The notes below the pieces were generated by a model that saw nothing but the letters and a program-made list of their open reading frames with translations, was not told where the DNA came from and made no database searches. Positions 45,314-57,428 of a DNA stretch of 60,000 bases are shown one piece after another (within the stretch, counting starts at the first letter, position 1; every line of letters begins with the position of its first letter). The stretch spans positions 76,102,213 through 76,162,212 of the forward strand of contig NC_087064.1 in assembly GCF_963678635.1 (NCBI RefSeq), given 5' to 3'. The position numbers were made by a program, and so were the translations under genes. Source of the DNA: Symsagittifera roscoffensis (taxonomy: Eukaryota > Xenacoelomorpha > Acoela > Convolutidae).

Positions 45314-45809
45314 ACTGTTTTTGAAAAAAATTCCAGAAAACAAGCCCCTCAAGCAACGGTGAAAGCGCAACAGGCATAATACCTAGCAGGCATACTAGAA
45401 AGTAAGTTTTGACGTAGCAGGCATACCAATTATCGGATTTTAATTATCGTTACCTGTTTTTTAAATTGTCAAAAAAGGATGATATTGTTTGATTTGCTCA
45501 CACGTATGAAGTAACACTTATTCCACGGCTGAAATAGAACTTTTTTGGCAAAACAAAAGATTGCGAACGGTCGTATTAAGCTTTGAGAAAGCAACGGCTT
45601 AACAGCAGACACGTTATTCATCTTCGGATCAGGGAACTATTTTTGCCATTATTTCGATTTCGTCTATAAACGAACAATTTTTCTCGTTAATAGCAATGAT
45701 TAAAACCTGATCTTTTTGCTTTAGCTGCTAAAGGGGACCAAGAAATCACAAAGAATAACAGACCAGAGCCTGGATAAGAGTTGGACCTGCCAAAGGGAAA
45801 ATTAATTCC

Positions 45810-45858
45810 AATAAAATTTTAGAGTACATAAATTAACTGATTATAAATCACTAATAAA
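45810..45858 (+). terminator. Polyadenylation signals for the antiporter
   Basis: AATAAA at 45810-45815 and 45853-45858, about 520 bp after the stop. Both fit the 3' end of the main transcript. Confidence 0.4.
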
Positions 45859-46207
45859 CAATTCAAACAGGCAACAGAAATTTGTGAGCAAAGATCTTTT
45901 CTTTCATAATTTTTCTCTTGTTTACTTATTTTGATATAATTCTTATTTTTCTATTTTAAAATAGACTGCAAAAAATTGATATTACAATTCTAATTCAAAT
46001 TCACAAGTATAATGCAATTTCAACTCTATTTTATTAACTGAATTGATGTTACCAGCTTTGCTAAACAACAAAATAAGCTCATACTTGGAAATTATTTTGA
46101 GCAGCTGATTTATAAAGCAGTCTTAACAATATGAGAAGAAAATTTGCACCAAATGCAAACTCGGCTCTTTTGCTATTTCGACAAACCCCACCACTTTTGA
46201 AGTTCAA

Positions 46208-46293
46208 TTTTTGCGTTGTCGCCAGGCTTTGCGACAACGCAAAAAATGTGCGACTTATTTGACAAACAAGTCGTAACTACTTGTTTGTCAAAT
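46208..46293. repeat. Two adjacent perfect hairpins
   Basis: TTTTTGCGTTGTCGC and GCGACAACGCAAAAA pair around 8 bases. Just after, ATTTGACAAACAAGT and ACTTGTTTGTCAAAT-like sequence pair around a short loop. They lie between the two candidate antiporter 3' ends. Confidence 0.75.
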
Positions 46294-46490
46294 ATGAAAA
46301 AAAAGTTATAATATCATAGAAAAAATTGTTGACTAAAGATTTTACAGCGAAAAAAATAAGGCAGCTATATCATCTCAACCATTTGGAAATTGATACAGAA
46401 GAGTTTTTTCCTATTCAAGTAAGAATTGTTTAAAATTGGTGATGTGAATCAAAACCAACAAAAACAAACATTAAATTCAAAGACTTTCAG

Positions 46491-46569
46491 GCAAAGCAAA
46501 AGCATACTAATCACAGGAGCATCCGGTGGCTGTGCAACTAGAACAGAAGAATTCCGACTTCATTCATGA
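46491..46569 (+). CDS. Possible alternative last exon of the antiporter
   Basis: After GACTTTCAG the frame set by the 45289 donor reads SKSILITGASGGCATRT and ends at TGA (46567-46569). Phase and splice sites fit; protein conservation is unknown. A competing acceptor at 45725 gives an almost immediate stop. Confidence 0.3.
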
Positions 46570-46769
46570 ACAAACTAATTTTCTTTTTTCTTTCAAAATT
46601 TGTTTTTTGTGCGTTTTTTCAAAAAACGAAACATAGCCGAAGAAAAAACTTCTCTCCATTTTAAGTGGTCTCAACCATAACTTACAAATCTTAATGACAT
46701 ACGCATTTAATGAGCTTTTAGAATTATTGTTCCGACCATTTGAAAGGGGTGTAGGAATTTAGTATTCGC

Positions 46770-48060
46770 GTGTGTTTTAGTTTTTTCTTTTTTTAATTTT
46801 TCACGCAGATTTCAGTAATATATCATATTAAAGCTTTTTCAACATAAATCGAACGATATTGAAAAAGTTTGAAAAAAATTTGCAAGGTGTTGAAAAAAAC
46901 AGGTTTGAAATTTTGGTTTTTCGACTTAATTTGATCGAATAAATAAGCTTGCAATAGCATATTTAATGGCTTAAAAGATTACAGTAGCTCAATTTAAGCC
47001 ATAAACTTAGTTTCACTCGACGCAACTTAGTTGTTTTTAGTATTTTAGCGCTTTATGGAATCAAAAACTTATTTTTTTAAGACTGTGATCGGAATATTCT
47101 GTGCTATCTGCAAAGTAACCGGCTATCCTTGTTTTGTTTTAAGCTTGTTTTGTTTTTTCGTGCCTGCTCTTAACATTCGAAGAACGAAACCCGGCCAAAA
47201 ACAAAGTTTCTTCACATTTTAGCGTCCGGAACAAATCTAAAAAAAGGGGAAATATCATTTTTGCACTTAAAGTGCTTTTGTTTCAATTTTTTTTGTGCGT
47301 AATAAAAACTTGGTAAAAAAATGAAATCCAATGAAAGAAAAATTTCTTCTTCATATTTAGTGATCGGAACAAAATTTAACAAAGCGTTATATTGTTTGAA
47401 CTTCATTTGCTTTTAGAATTTTTGTTCGGACTATTTGAAAAATGGGGAGGAACTTTCTATTGGTGGAGTTTTTGTCTTTTTTTGTTTCGCTCGCAAAATC
47501 ACCTACCACAAATAATCATCGGAAAAAGCTCACTGATATATCATACTAGAGCCCTTTTAGCCGTGATTCGAACGACATTAAAAAATCTTGAAACATTTTT
47601 CCTAGTGTCTGGAAAAACCGGTTTGAAATTTTTGCTTTTTTGTCTTAATTCGAGCAAATAAATAAGCTTGCAATAGCTTATTCAATGGCCTAAAAGCTTA
47701 CAATAGCTTTATTTTAGCCGTAAGAACTTAGTTTTACTCGAGGAAAGTTAATTTTGTTTTTTTTTGTTGTTTTTGTCATTTTTCCACAAAATTCGTTTTC
47801 CAATTTTACTTTGACTGTCAAACATGCTTTCGTTCAGATTTTTTATCACAGCTCGCCGAAAAAACGACACTAATTTGAGAAAAAAATAAATATTGTTTTA
47901 AGACTATGGTCGGAATGTTCTGTGCTATGTGCTGAGTAACCGACTAACCTTGTTTTGTTTTAAATTTCTTGCGTTTTTTGCGCATGCTATGAACATTTGA
48001 AAAAAAGCGAAACACAACCCGAAAGAAAACTTATTGCCAGTACAAACTTTAGCGGCCGGT
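46770..48060 (+). repeat. Two further copies of the diverged interspersed repeat
   Basis: Contains ATATATCATATTAAAGC and TGATATATCATACTAGAGC, the CAAATAATCATCG block, and TTTAAGACTNTGNTCGGAAT followed by AACCGGCTATCCTTG. Same family as 23650-24960. Confidence 0.5.
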
Positions 48061-48299
48061 ACAAAAATTTAATATAGCGAAACATGATTTGATTTTAATG
48101 TCCTTTCGTTTTAATTTTTTTAAAGTTTTTTTTTGTGCGTGCTAAAATTTTGATTAAAAAAACAAAAGCAAAGAACAAAGTTCTTCCCCACTTTTAGTGA
48201 TCGGAACAATAACTTAACAAAACGTAATAACTTTTGCACTTAATGTGCTTCAGAAAAGATCAGGCATGCTCAGACACAAAACTCATGGCACAAAATAGT

Positions 48300-51200
48300 A
48301 TCAAAGGTTCGCCTATCTAATAAATCCGCACTTCAAATTGACAACTAAAAATTTCGCGCAGCATTAATCTTCCTATACCGTACAATAATTTTAGAACTCG
48401 AAAAGCACTCGTGAAAAAAAGAATGAAAGAACTCGAATGAAAGACACTCGTGAAAAGAAATGAAACGTTTTCTTGAACCTGAAATTTGAAAAACTACAAC
48501 TGAAGACAAAACTAACATATTAATTGCGTAGAAATTTCGAAAAACGGTCTTGATTCCCCCAAGACTAACAAGTTGCCCCGTCAATTGTCGATAATTGGAG
48601 CTAATCTAAGACCCTAAGAAACGAACAGAGCCGCATCTCTGTTGCAAAAACATCTAAGCATGTTTCCAAAAATGTTTTCAAATTTCTAGTCAGCGTAACT
48701 CGAAAGGAACAAAGCCAGCGAGTTGCAGTTCGAGTAGAACAGAATAGTCCAAAGACAATCAGAAAATTATAAACAGAAATGTTTTAAATAACCGTGATTT
48801 TTTGTTCATGATGTGATGCGACAACTATACAAACACCTGGGAGTTTTCAGGTCAATATGTTAGACAGCTTTGATTATCTATACTCATACATTCATGAAAA
48901 CATACAAAATTCAAAAAAATCAGATTGATTTCAAACAAACTGCAATTTCATAATTTTAAAAGGAAACTTAAGCGTGCTACTTATCATCAAGCCACAGTGT
49001 CCATCAAAACATTCGGAGTTCAATTTCAAATAATAACAAAAACATCAGCTTTCCCTCTAATCATTATCGAGCTGTATCCTTAAGCGACTGAAAAACTGGG
49101 TTCACGCCAACAAAACCTTCATTAGATTAGAGAAGATAAGCCGACAACAAACAAACTGCTGCTATTAGTTGTACAAACAAGGCGGTTAAAGGCTGGCATA
49201 TCAGGATAGCCTCCGACCATTTCACGTTTTTGGTTTAAAAGAGTCACCGTGATGTTTTCAGTCGAGAGTTCAAATTTTTGAGAACTTCGTGAAAGTGTCC
49301 AAATGATCACTCATGATTTCAAATAAACATTAAACTACTTCTAGACAAAAAATTGATTCGTACAAAAGTAGAACAGCAGAAAAAACAGAGGGAAAACGAA
49401 GATTCGCACCAATTGTGATAGAACACAAATATTGCAGGTCAAGTTAATCGACAGAAAATGACGCAAAATTTGCCAAAATTATTTTGAAAAATGTCAAAAA
49501 AGTGGAAAAAATGATTAAAATTTGAGCTACCGGAATTTCTCTCTTTTTGTCTTCTATAAATTTCCTTCTGATAAAAAGTAAAAAAGCCAAATAAGACTAA
49601 TTACTGCTAATTGAGCATCAAAAAAACTTAAAAACTTTCAACGCGGTAATAAAGCCGATAAAACCAGGGCAGACAAACGTTGAGCCGAAAAACAATTTAG
49701 AAAAAAAATAAAATAATAGAAAAAACAATAATTGTCCCCTCAAAACATTTACGTGACACCTTCTTTTGCTAATCAAACGACACGAAATGAGACCGCAAAG
49801 CCTATATAACATAAGTCAAATCCTTTTGAAACTAATCATGAAGAGTGAAAAAAATCAGTTTTGGTAATTTTTTCAATCACTTAATGAAGTATAGAACGGG
49901 CACTTAAACTGTAAACCAGCTCGAAACTAGTCTCTCGATTGATGAAAGTACAGAATTGAAGATGACCACCAAATTTAATCATTATGTCAACAAAATTGTT
50001 CACGGGGAAAAATCAATAGTTACCGGTTGCAACCACCTTGCTATTGGCAAAGGTAAAAAAAAAAGATTTCAGGGGCACAGAAGCTGACAATTTTAGGCAT
50101 TACTAGAGAATGGAAGAAGATAAATAAACGAGTAAGACAATAAAATGAAGCGTAGGAACAAACGGCAATATACTGCAAGCCGATAGTTCATCACCTGGAT
50201 CGGTTAGCGGTCGTTACGCAATATAGGCGAGAAAACAATTAATCAATTATTTGAAAAAACGTAATTGGTGACAAAAAAACTATTCGCGAATTATTTCAAA
50301 AGCAGATAATAAAAATTTCCAACCATTTTTTGAAACAACTTGAACGCAGAGGCGAAGCGTAGCTTCGCACCACTTGCAACACAACAAAAAATGGCACGGC
50401 AGCTGGCCCAAAAAAATCGACGCAAGCTGAGTCGAAAAAAATTGTTTAAAAAACATACGAAAACTTTATTTTTGAACATTCGTCTGGTTGGGGATAAATT
50501 TAAAGATTAATATTGAGAAACACTCATTCCAGTGTTAAATAAGCCTTAAGCATTTCATCAAACGAAAAAATTTCATTAAGCGACTGTTGAATCGAAAAAA
50601 AATCAAAATTGAGCGAAACATTTTGAGCCCAAAAAGCTCCAAAGTTTTATGCCCCCACCCCTGCCTACCGTTCCGTAAGCACAAAAACAATTTTAAAATT
50701 TTAAAGCTTCAAAAGACAAATTATCAGGCAATTAAACGAAATTTTTTTCCCGCTTAATCGTTTTCGACTGATGCATTTTTGTTTCATGCATCAGTTGAAA
50801 CCATTTAAGCAGAAATTTGAAGCGAAAAAAAAAATCATAATAAAACGAAAAAATCTTAGAGCGGAAAATTTTGTGGTAAAAACGTCTATTGACAGGCATT
50901 TTGTTCTGTTGCTACCAGAACAACTCAGCTAACTGATTTTGTTAAACTAGTTATTAACTCGAAAAAAAAACTTTATTCCAATTTGATAACGCTCGCTAAT
51001 CGCTAGCGTAAAAAGTCAAAAATGATTTTAAAAAATCAAACATTCTGTTGGTTTGTTTGTTTGTAAGTTCATTTGGTTTGTTTTTGTTAGTCTGTTTTTT
51101 AAAGACAAGGATAGAGAGTGAGGTAAACTTTGATCTTTATGAAAACTTCCTTCGGATTTGAATGAATTTCAAACAAGGTCGCCGAAAACTGATGTAGAAA

Positions 51201-52780
51201 GAAAATAGGAAAATTGGCAAAATTAGAATCTTTTACCCAGGATTTAGCTTTATTTCTGGATATCTTTAGTGGTGGCGCAAGTGGTAGAAGGGTGAGGGAG
51301 AGTGGGGGGGGGGTGGGTGGAGACCCCCATGTTTTAAGATAGGGAATAGAATATCCGGTCTCCGAGCTATGTATTAAGATAGGCTATAGATTTTCCAATG
51401 TATTAGTATAGGGAATAGGTTTCTCAATGTACTAAGATACAAGTTTTCAGATGGTAAGTTTCAGAAAAATTTTTGGCGCCCGAATTTTGTGAGTTCGATT
51501 TTGTCGATACTTGCGTTTCTTAGCTAGCTTCTACGGTTTAGATGTTTTGATTATTATTTTACAGGTTTGATTCAACGAGAAAACCATCTAAAGCTATACT
51601 GAAACCTAACGAAACTTCGAGAAAAAAATCATGTTTTTTGAAAAAATTTTTTAGTTTTTGTGTGGAAATGTCTAGTTTTTTTTCGCAAAAATTTTGGCTC
51701 GCATTATCTAACTGTTAATTAATACTGGTTAATTACGTGTAGGTTAAGAAAATAAAGTTATGTATTCAGTTTTCTTGTACATGGTAAGTCAATGGTAAGA
51801 GTTTTTGGGCAAAAACTTGGAGTTTTTGTCACAAAAATTGAAAATTTTTCATAAAAAATTTTAAAACACTATAGTTTTATTGTAATTCGATCTAATTTAT
51901 TGGATACTCTTACTTTCTATCTACCTGAAATTATGCCAAAACCTACTGAAACTTTAAAAAAAGTCAAATTTTAGGAAAAAATTGCAAAAAATTCAAGTTT
52001 TTGCGAAAAAGTACAAAAATTTCAAAGTTTTCGGAAAAAATTGCAAAAATTTCAAAGTTTTTGGAACAAACTGCAATTTTTTGGAAAAAACTGCAAAAAT
52101 ATCAAGATTTTGGCTAGTTTTTTGTTGCTTCTAAATACATTTAAAGTTTAAAATTAAGCTCAAATTGTATTTCAATTGGCATCATGTTGAGACACTGATA
52201 GAAAACTTTGAATAGAAATATGGATTTTTCCAAATTTTTCTCACAAAAAATTGAAATATGATAAATTTAAGCCTTATTTGAATAACAAAGCGGGTTATAT
52301 AATGCTCTCAACATTAACAAGAAAGCTCATAAAAGCTGAATCGAAATTGAAACTTGTGGAAGATAGTGAAAATAACCGTAATTTTTAAGAAATTAAAAAA
52401 AAAATTATTCAAAAAAAATTTTCCATTTTCAACCTTTTAATTGGATATTTAACTAATTTTTTGTCCAATCCAGGGAGAATTGAAATAGGACTCTCAATAC
52501 AAATGAACATTAAGAGCAATATTCCATCAAATTTCTAGATTTCTGCTCAATGATTAACCCAAATTTGTACAAAAATTACAAATTCAGAAAAGTTATTCAC
52601 CTTAATAGTACAGAATTTCAGATCAATGATGAAAAATGAACAGTTAATAGTTAAAATTGACTAAAAACGAGATAAATTTTTCTTAAAATTTTTTTTCGAT
52701 ATTTGCTCAAATTCAACAAAATCTTCTTCATAACTGATGATTATCTCTCTGTTGCTTCTGCAACATAATTTCACAATTTT
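48300..52780. other. No gene seen
   Basis: AT-rich, low-complexity. Around 50340 the text AGCTTCGCACCACTTGCAA repeats a motif at 40500 (AGCTTCGCACAACTTGCAA), so an old repeat is shared. A short palindrome (CTGATGCAT...ATGCATCAG) lies at 50770. No frame looks like protein. Confidence 0.4.
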
Positions 52781-52783
52781 CCG

Positions 52784-53700
52784 TAGAAATGTTCTATTCT
52801 TAAAGGTTATTCTTTCTTTCTGCTTAAAACATGATTCCGCTATTTAACACACTTTGCAAGAAAATTTAGTCAGAACTGGAGAATTTAGGGGGAAAATAGT
52901 ATCAATCGAACGAACAATTTGCTAGCAGAGATGAAATTAGAACTGATACCGTCTGATTATTTTGATAAAAGTTGTAAATGTCTGCCTCAAGTTTCCCTTG
53001 TTAGGTGCTACAGTAAACTATTTAAGCAAAAATACAACTTTTGGGATAAATATCTATCACTTTTCTGGAAAAATAGTCAATTTTTCATGATTTTCTGTAG
53101 AAATGCTCTATGCTTTAAGGTTGTTCCTGCTTTCTGCTTAATGCATGTTTTCGCTATTGAACACATTTTGCAAGAAAATTTGGTCAGAACTGGAGAATTT
53201 AGGAGGAAAATAGTATCAATTGAACGAACAATTTGCTGGCAAAGATGAAATAAGATCTGATACCGTCTGATTGTTAGGATAAAAATTGTAAATGTCTTCC
53301 TCAAGTTTCCCTTGTTAGGTGCTACAGTAAACTATTTAAGCAAAAATACAACTTTTGGGATAAATATCTATCCTTTTTCTGGAAAAAAAGTCATTTTTTC
53401 CTGATTTTCTGTAGAAATGCTCTATGCTTTAAGGTTATTCCTGCTTTCTGCTTAATGCATGTTTTCGCTATTGAACACATTTTGCAAGAAAATTAAGTCA
53501 GAACTGGAGAATTTAGGAGGAAAATAGTATCAATTGAACAAACAATTTGCTAGCAGAGATGAAATTAGAATCGAAACCATCTGATTGTTACAATAAAAAT
53601 TGTAATTGTCTTCCTCAAGGTTGTCTTGATAGGTGCTAGAGTAACTTATTTCAGCAAAATTACAATTTTTGTGTCAATAACTATCACTTTTCTTGCAAAA
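52784..53700. repeat. Tandem satellite, 314-bp unit, about three copies
   Basis: Landmarks such as CAAGAAAATT-GTCAGAACTGG recur at 52857, 53171 and 53485, exactly 314 bp apart, as do GTAGAAATGCTCTATGCTTT and AGGTGCTACAGTAAACTATT. The last copy is incomplete. Non-coding. Confidence 0.9.
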
Positions 53701-55263
53701 TAAATATAAAATAGCTATAAAAAAAGAACAAATTAGGAGCAGCTCTATTAGTTATATTCTGAAAACCTCCGGAAATACGCAAGGGAACCTAGTTCTTAAC
53801 ATCTACAATATCTAAAAACTTCTAAAAGAGCGCGTCTCAAAAAATGATTTAGCAAAGGAAATCAAGGTGCAAACTGGAACAATTGTGTAACTTTCGGATT
53901 TTTATTAAGCAAAAGAAAACTCTATATAGTTTAAAAAAATAATGAAATGTAGATCTTGAAAGCTGTTTTTGCTTTATGCTTCATGTATCTTCTTCCAAAA
54001 GATGTCGGATTGAGTTTACTTTACAAACACTATCCTCAAAACATCTGATTTTTCATAAAAAGTTACCTTATATATCAAAGGATAACAAACTTTTCTGATG
54101 AATTACACATAAATACCAATCTTTGACACTTTTTATGTCGGAGTTTTTCTCAAAATATGGTTTATAAGTTAAATTTAGTAAACTTATGTCAAAACTCTTA
54201 ATGAATTAAATCGAGTTTCTATCTCATTTTCTCAGTTTCTGCTTCATCTTCTATCTATCAAATTAATCCAATTTGAACAAAATTATTTGAAAATTGAACT
54301 TTTGATGGAAAAAGGTATCGTTTCAACGACCGTTCAACAATCCGAAGCTGAATGAATACCATGAATCCTTTGCTAAACGTCTTTAAATGATTTTCTCTAC
54401 TTGATAATTTTATATTGCTCTGAATTTCAACTCTGAATTTTGGAAAAATGTATCGTTTCGACGACCGTTCAACAATCCGAAGCTGAATTAATACCATGAA
54501 TCTTTTGCTAAACGTCTTTAAATGATTTTCTCTACTTGATAATTTTATATTGCTGTTTCAACTCTGAATTTCAATTTTGAAGTAAATTTTGGGTTGAAAA
54601 TGATGTATATTATTATCTTGAAATTTTCAAATGTCAGCAAAACATAAAGTTTCAAGGTCAGTTATCAATTCCTTTTCTGAAACGTAGAAAAAAAAGCAAA
54701 AAAAACCATAATTCTTAGTAAATCAATCCCCAATATCTGCTACGCACTACTCTAAGATTACTTTTACAACCACTAAGCAAGGAAAATTTTAAATTGGTTA
54801 CTAGGCAAAACTTTTCAATTAATCGATGTTTTATAAAAATCCAGTTTTTTTTTGTATTTCAACAAATTCTTAAGCACTCATTAGCGTATGTGATTCGCTT
54901 TTACTACAAATTTATCGCAACAAAATCTCCGCAAGCTTGCAACCAATGGAGTTTTTACTGTAGTTTAAAGATTTTTGGATTGATTTCCGTCGAAAGTTTC
55001 ACGACAATTTGAACTCGATTGTTGCTGGTTTTACCATAAATCAGAACCTTCGCATATGACAGAATAAGAATAATGACAAAATACTGTAAATTTTTTACTA
55101 AAAATTTTTCATATATATTGTATAGACTTTTCAGACTCAGTAAAAAATTATTATTCAAAGTATTTTCTACTCTGTTTTTCTTAAAAATATATCAATTTTA
55201 CCTTCTCTTGGAGTGTTTTTTGAGACTGCCGATCACATACTTTAACATTATTTTGACACTGCT
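53701..55263. other. No gene seen; contains a 135-bp tandem duplication
   Basis: Two copies of a 135-bp unit at about 54296-54430 and 54431-54560 share CGACCGTTCAACAATCCGAA and TAAACGTCTTTAAATGATTT. The rest is AT-rich without protein-like frames. Confidence 0.6.
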
Positions 55264-55428
55264 TCATCTTGATATGATTAGTAAGTTCCTCGCTGCTAAA
55301 TGTATAAAAGTTACAATGGAACACTTTAAAACGTCACAGTGCCTTCGATGTCTTGACGCATCTTTACGTGTGTATTCTCTTCCACATTCAAGACATGCAA
55401 TTCTTTTGTTTCTATTAAGTAACAGCAT
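55264..55428 (-). pseudogene. C2H2 zinc-finger fragment
   Basis: An ATG at 55428 opens a frame with CLECGREYTRKDASRHRRH, a C-x2-C-x12-H-x3-H finger. A second finger appears only after a one-base shift: its first Cys lies in KCS, and the other frame carries CNFYTFSSEELTNHIK. The frames stop soon after. It resembles the finger-rich polymerase N-terminus at 1179 in style, but no polymerase follows. Likely a remnant of the right-hand virus-like locus. Confidence 0.5.
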
Positions 55429-55652
55429 GTCAATAGGAAGAAAAAGAAAAAAATGGGAGATTTAGAATGTCCCAAATTTTCAGTAAAGAAAAGTTGAATA
55501 GGCTCAAAAAATGAGTAAAAGTGAATAAAAACAGCAAATTTCTTGAACAATTGTTTTTGACGTGAAAGAAAATCAGAATAGATACGCTATTTAACCTAGC
55601 TGAAATAAAAATCATCCAATCTAACCATGGAGTTTTCAAAAAATTGCTATCA

Positions 55653-55868
55653 ACCAATCGGAATCGAGCATCCTTTTTAAGGAAATTTTTAATTTTTTCT
55701 GATACCAACCAATCAGAATCGAGCTTCAATGGTCATGGAAGTTTTAATAAAGTTTATGTCAACCAATCGAAACTGATTTCTACTTCTCATGGGTTTTTCA
55801 ACAGTTTTGATATCGTTTGTAGATATCAAGGATTTCTTCACAGGTAGTATTTGTGATAATAACCAATC
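55653..55868. repeat. Decayed tandem repeat with ACCAATC boxes
   Basis: ACCAATC followed by a G/A-rich GAATCGAGC-type tail occurs at 55653, 55708, 55762 and 55862, spaced 55, 54 and 100 bp. CCAAT boxes also occur at 56710 and 56749, upstream of the 56633 start. Confidence 0.5.
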
Positions 55869-56048
55869 AGAATGAGGTATTCACAGATTTTAAAATACTT
55901 TGTAGATCAGAACCAAACTATGTTTATGAAACTTCCCAATCAATCAATTTAAATTATATGTTCTAACATAATTAAGATATAAAATTTGATACCTTAGAGA
56001 GGTAAATGAGATTTCTTGTCTGTTTTATATTGTTTTTTAGATGCTGAA

Positions 56049-56633
56049 TTAAAATTTTGAAATTTCAATCAAAATTTTTTCGATTTGGTCTATTTCTAAC
56101 CAGTGAAAAGAGAAATTACCGAAACATCTATTATTGTTGTTTTCTTTCTGGTATATTGTAATAAAAACAACCGGAAGTTTTTTAAATTTGGATAGTCGAT
56201 TAAAAGATAATCTGACAACTCTAGATTTTGCATTTTTATCAAATTCAAAACAGTAATCGAAATGATGTTCCTTATCTTCAATAATTGTTTCATAGAATCT
56301 TCCATTCTTTTGTTTTCTACTGATCGACCACTCAATTTGAGTTAGTTCTTCTAAATAAAAACATTGTTGATAAAACTGGCAGTACTCTTCTTTTCTGAAA
56401 TCTCCTCTCCATCTTTTTAACAGAATTATTGAACTTTCTGTGTTTCCATACAAGTTAAAACTAATACGATCTCCATCGAAGTCATCTGTCCACCACTCTT
56501 TTTGTTTTTTGTAGTAGTTCAACCTTAAAATCTGATAAATGTTCATTTCAGACATTGAAAATGCTTTTGATAGAAACATATTTCTTACTGAAATTAACAA
56601 AGAAACTTGAAAAAACTCGAATTGTTGAACCAT
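56049..56633 (-). CDS. 194-residue accessory protein, intact homologue of the gene at 13111-13677
   Basis: An uninterrupted frame from ATG. The internal Met at MSEMNIYQILRL (residue 27) is a possible alternative start that aligns with the start of the left-locus protein. Shared blocks are CFYLEELTQIEWSIS, RLSKFKKLPVVFITIYQ and FSFHWLEIDQIEKIL. Rich in aromatic and basic residues, no signal peptide or membrane span, predicted alpha/beta. Function unknown. The 5' third is duplicated in tandem at 57182-57428. An intact frame beside a broken homologue 43 kb away suggests a second, less decayed element. Confidence 0.7.
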   Translation of the reverse strand: MVQQFEFFQVSLLISVRNMFLSKAFSMSEMNIYQILRLNYYKKQKEWWTDDFDGDRISFNLYGNTESSIILLKRWRGDFRKEEYCQFYQQCFYLEELTQIEWSISRKQKNGRFYETIIEDKEHHFDYCFEFDKNAKSRVVRLSFNRLSKFKKLPVVFITIYQKENNNNRCFGNFSFHWLEIDQIEKILIEISKF

Positions 56634-57068
56634 TTTTTACTTATTTTGCAATCAACAAAAAGTGTATTTCCCTTATTTTGAGACTGGTTATTTTTAAGTT
56701 AATTCATGTAGCCAATCAAAACCTCAAATTAAGGCAATTGAAAACAACCAATGAAATTCAGAATTTCGAAAAATAATGATAATGTTTCAACTAACTATAC
56801 ATTTTGTTCGTAATGTTGTTCAAATAAGCCAACTTTTACTCAACTTTTGATAAAAGCATTAATTAAATAATTTTTTCTGTAATTTCCTAAACAAATAGTG
56901 GAAAATCTATTGATGATTGGATAGAGCTTTATGTCAATTTTGATAAATTTTCATGTTTTGTCTGACTTTTCCTCAGATATCCCAGCTCTAAATGTGAACT
57001 TCAGTGACAAAAGATAGTTTTGAACCAACAATTTTTCAATTAACCAACATACAAAACATCACAAAGCA

Positions 57069-57170
57069 TTAATGAGGCTTACAATTATCGACAAAAAAAA
57101 AGTCTCCCAAAATTTGGGACAGTTCTTTGAATTCGTTCAAAGTATAGTTGACATAGGCAACTTGTTTCAT
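57069..57170 (-). CDS. Small conserved frame, copy 1 (33 aa)
   Basis: ATG at 57170, AYVNYTLNEFKELSQILGD and a short end before TAA. It is kept open in both copies of the duplication; differences from copy 2 are conservative. May be the C-terminal remnant of a longer gene. Confidence 0.35.
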   Translation of the reverse strand: MKQVAYVNYTLNEFKELSQILGDFFFVDNCKPH

Positions 57171-57181
57171 TGCTTCATTCT

Positions 57182-57428
57182 CTTCTTTTCTGAAATCTCC
57201 TCTCCATCTTTTTAACAGAATTATTGAACTTTCTGTGTTTCTATACAAGTTAAAACTAATACGATCTCCATCGACGTCATCTGTCCACCACTATTTTTGT
57301 TTTTTGTAGTAGTTCAACCTTAAAATCTGATAAATGTTCATTTCAGACATTGAAAATGCTTTTGATAGAAACATATTTCTTACTGAAATTAACAAAGAAA
57401 CTTGAAAAAACTCGAATTGTTGAACCAT
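57182..57428 (-). pseudogene. Truncated duplicate of the 194-aa gene
   Basis: Copy 2 of the tandem duplication repeats the first 80 codons of 56049-56633. A TAG (57291-57293) replaces a Glu codon after the KKQK motif, and the sequence ends at the junction. Confidence 0.85.

Noticed and set aside
55073-55465. 130-codon plus-strand frame
   Set aside because: Leu/Phe-rich reading of AT-rich DNA; the minus strand over part of it has a clear C2H2 finger instead.
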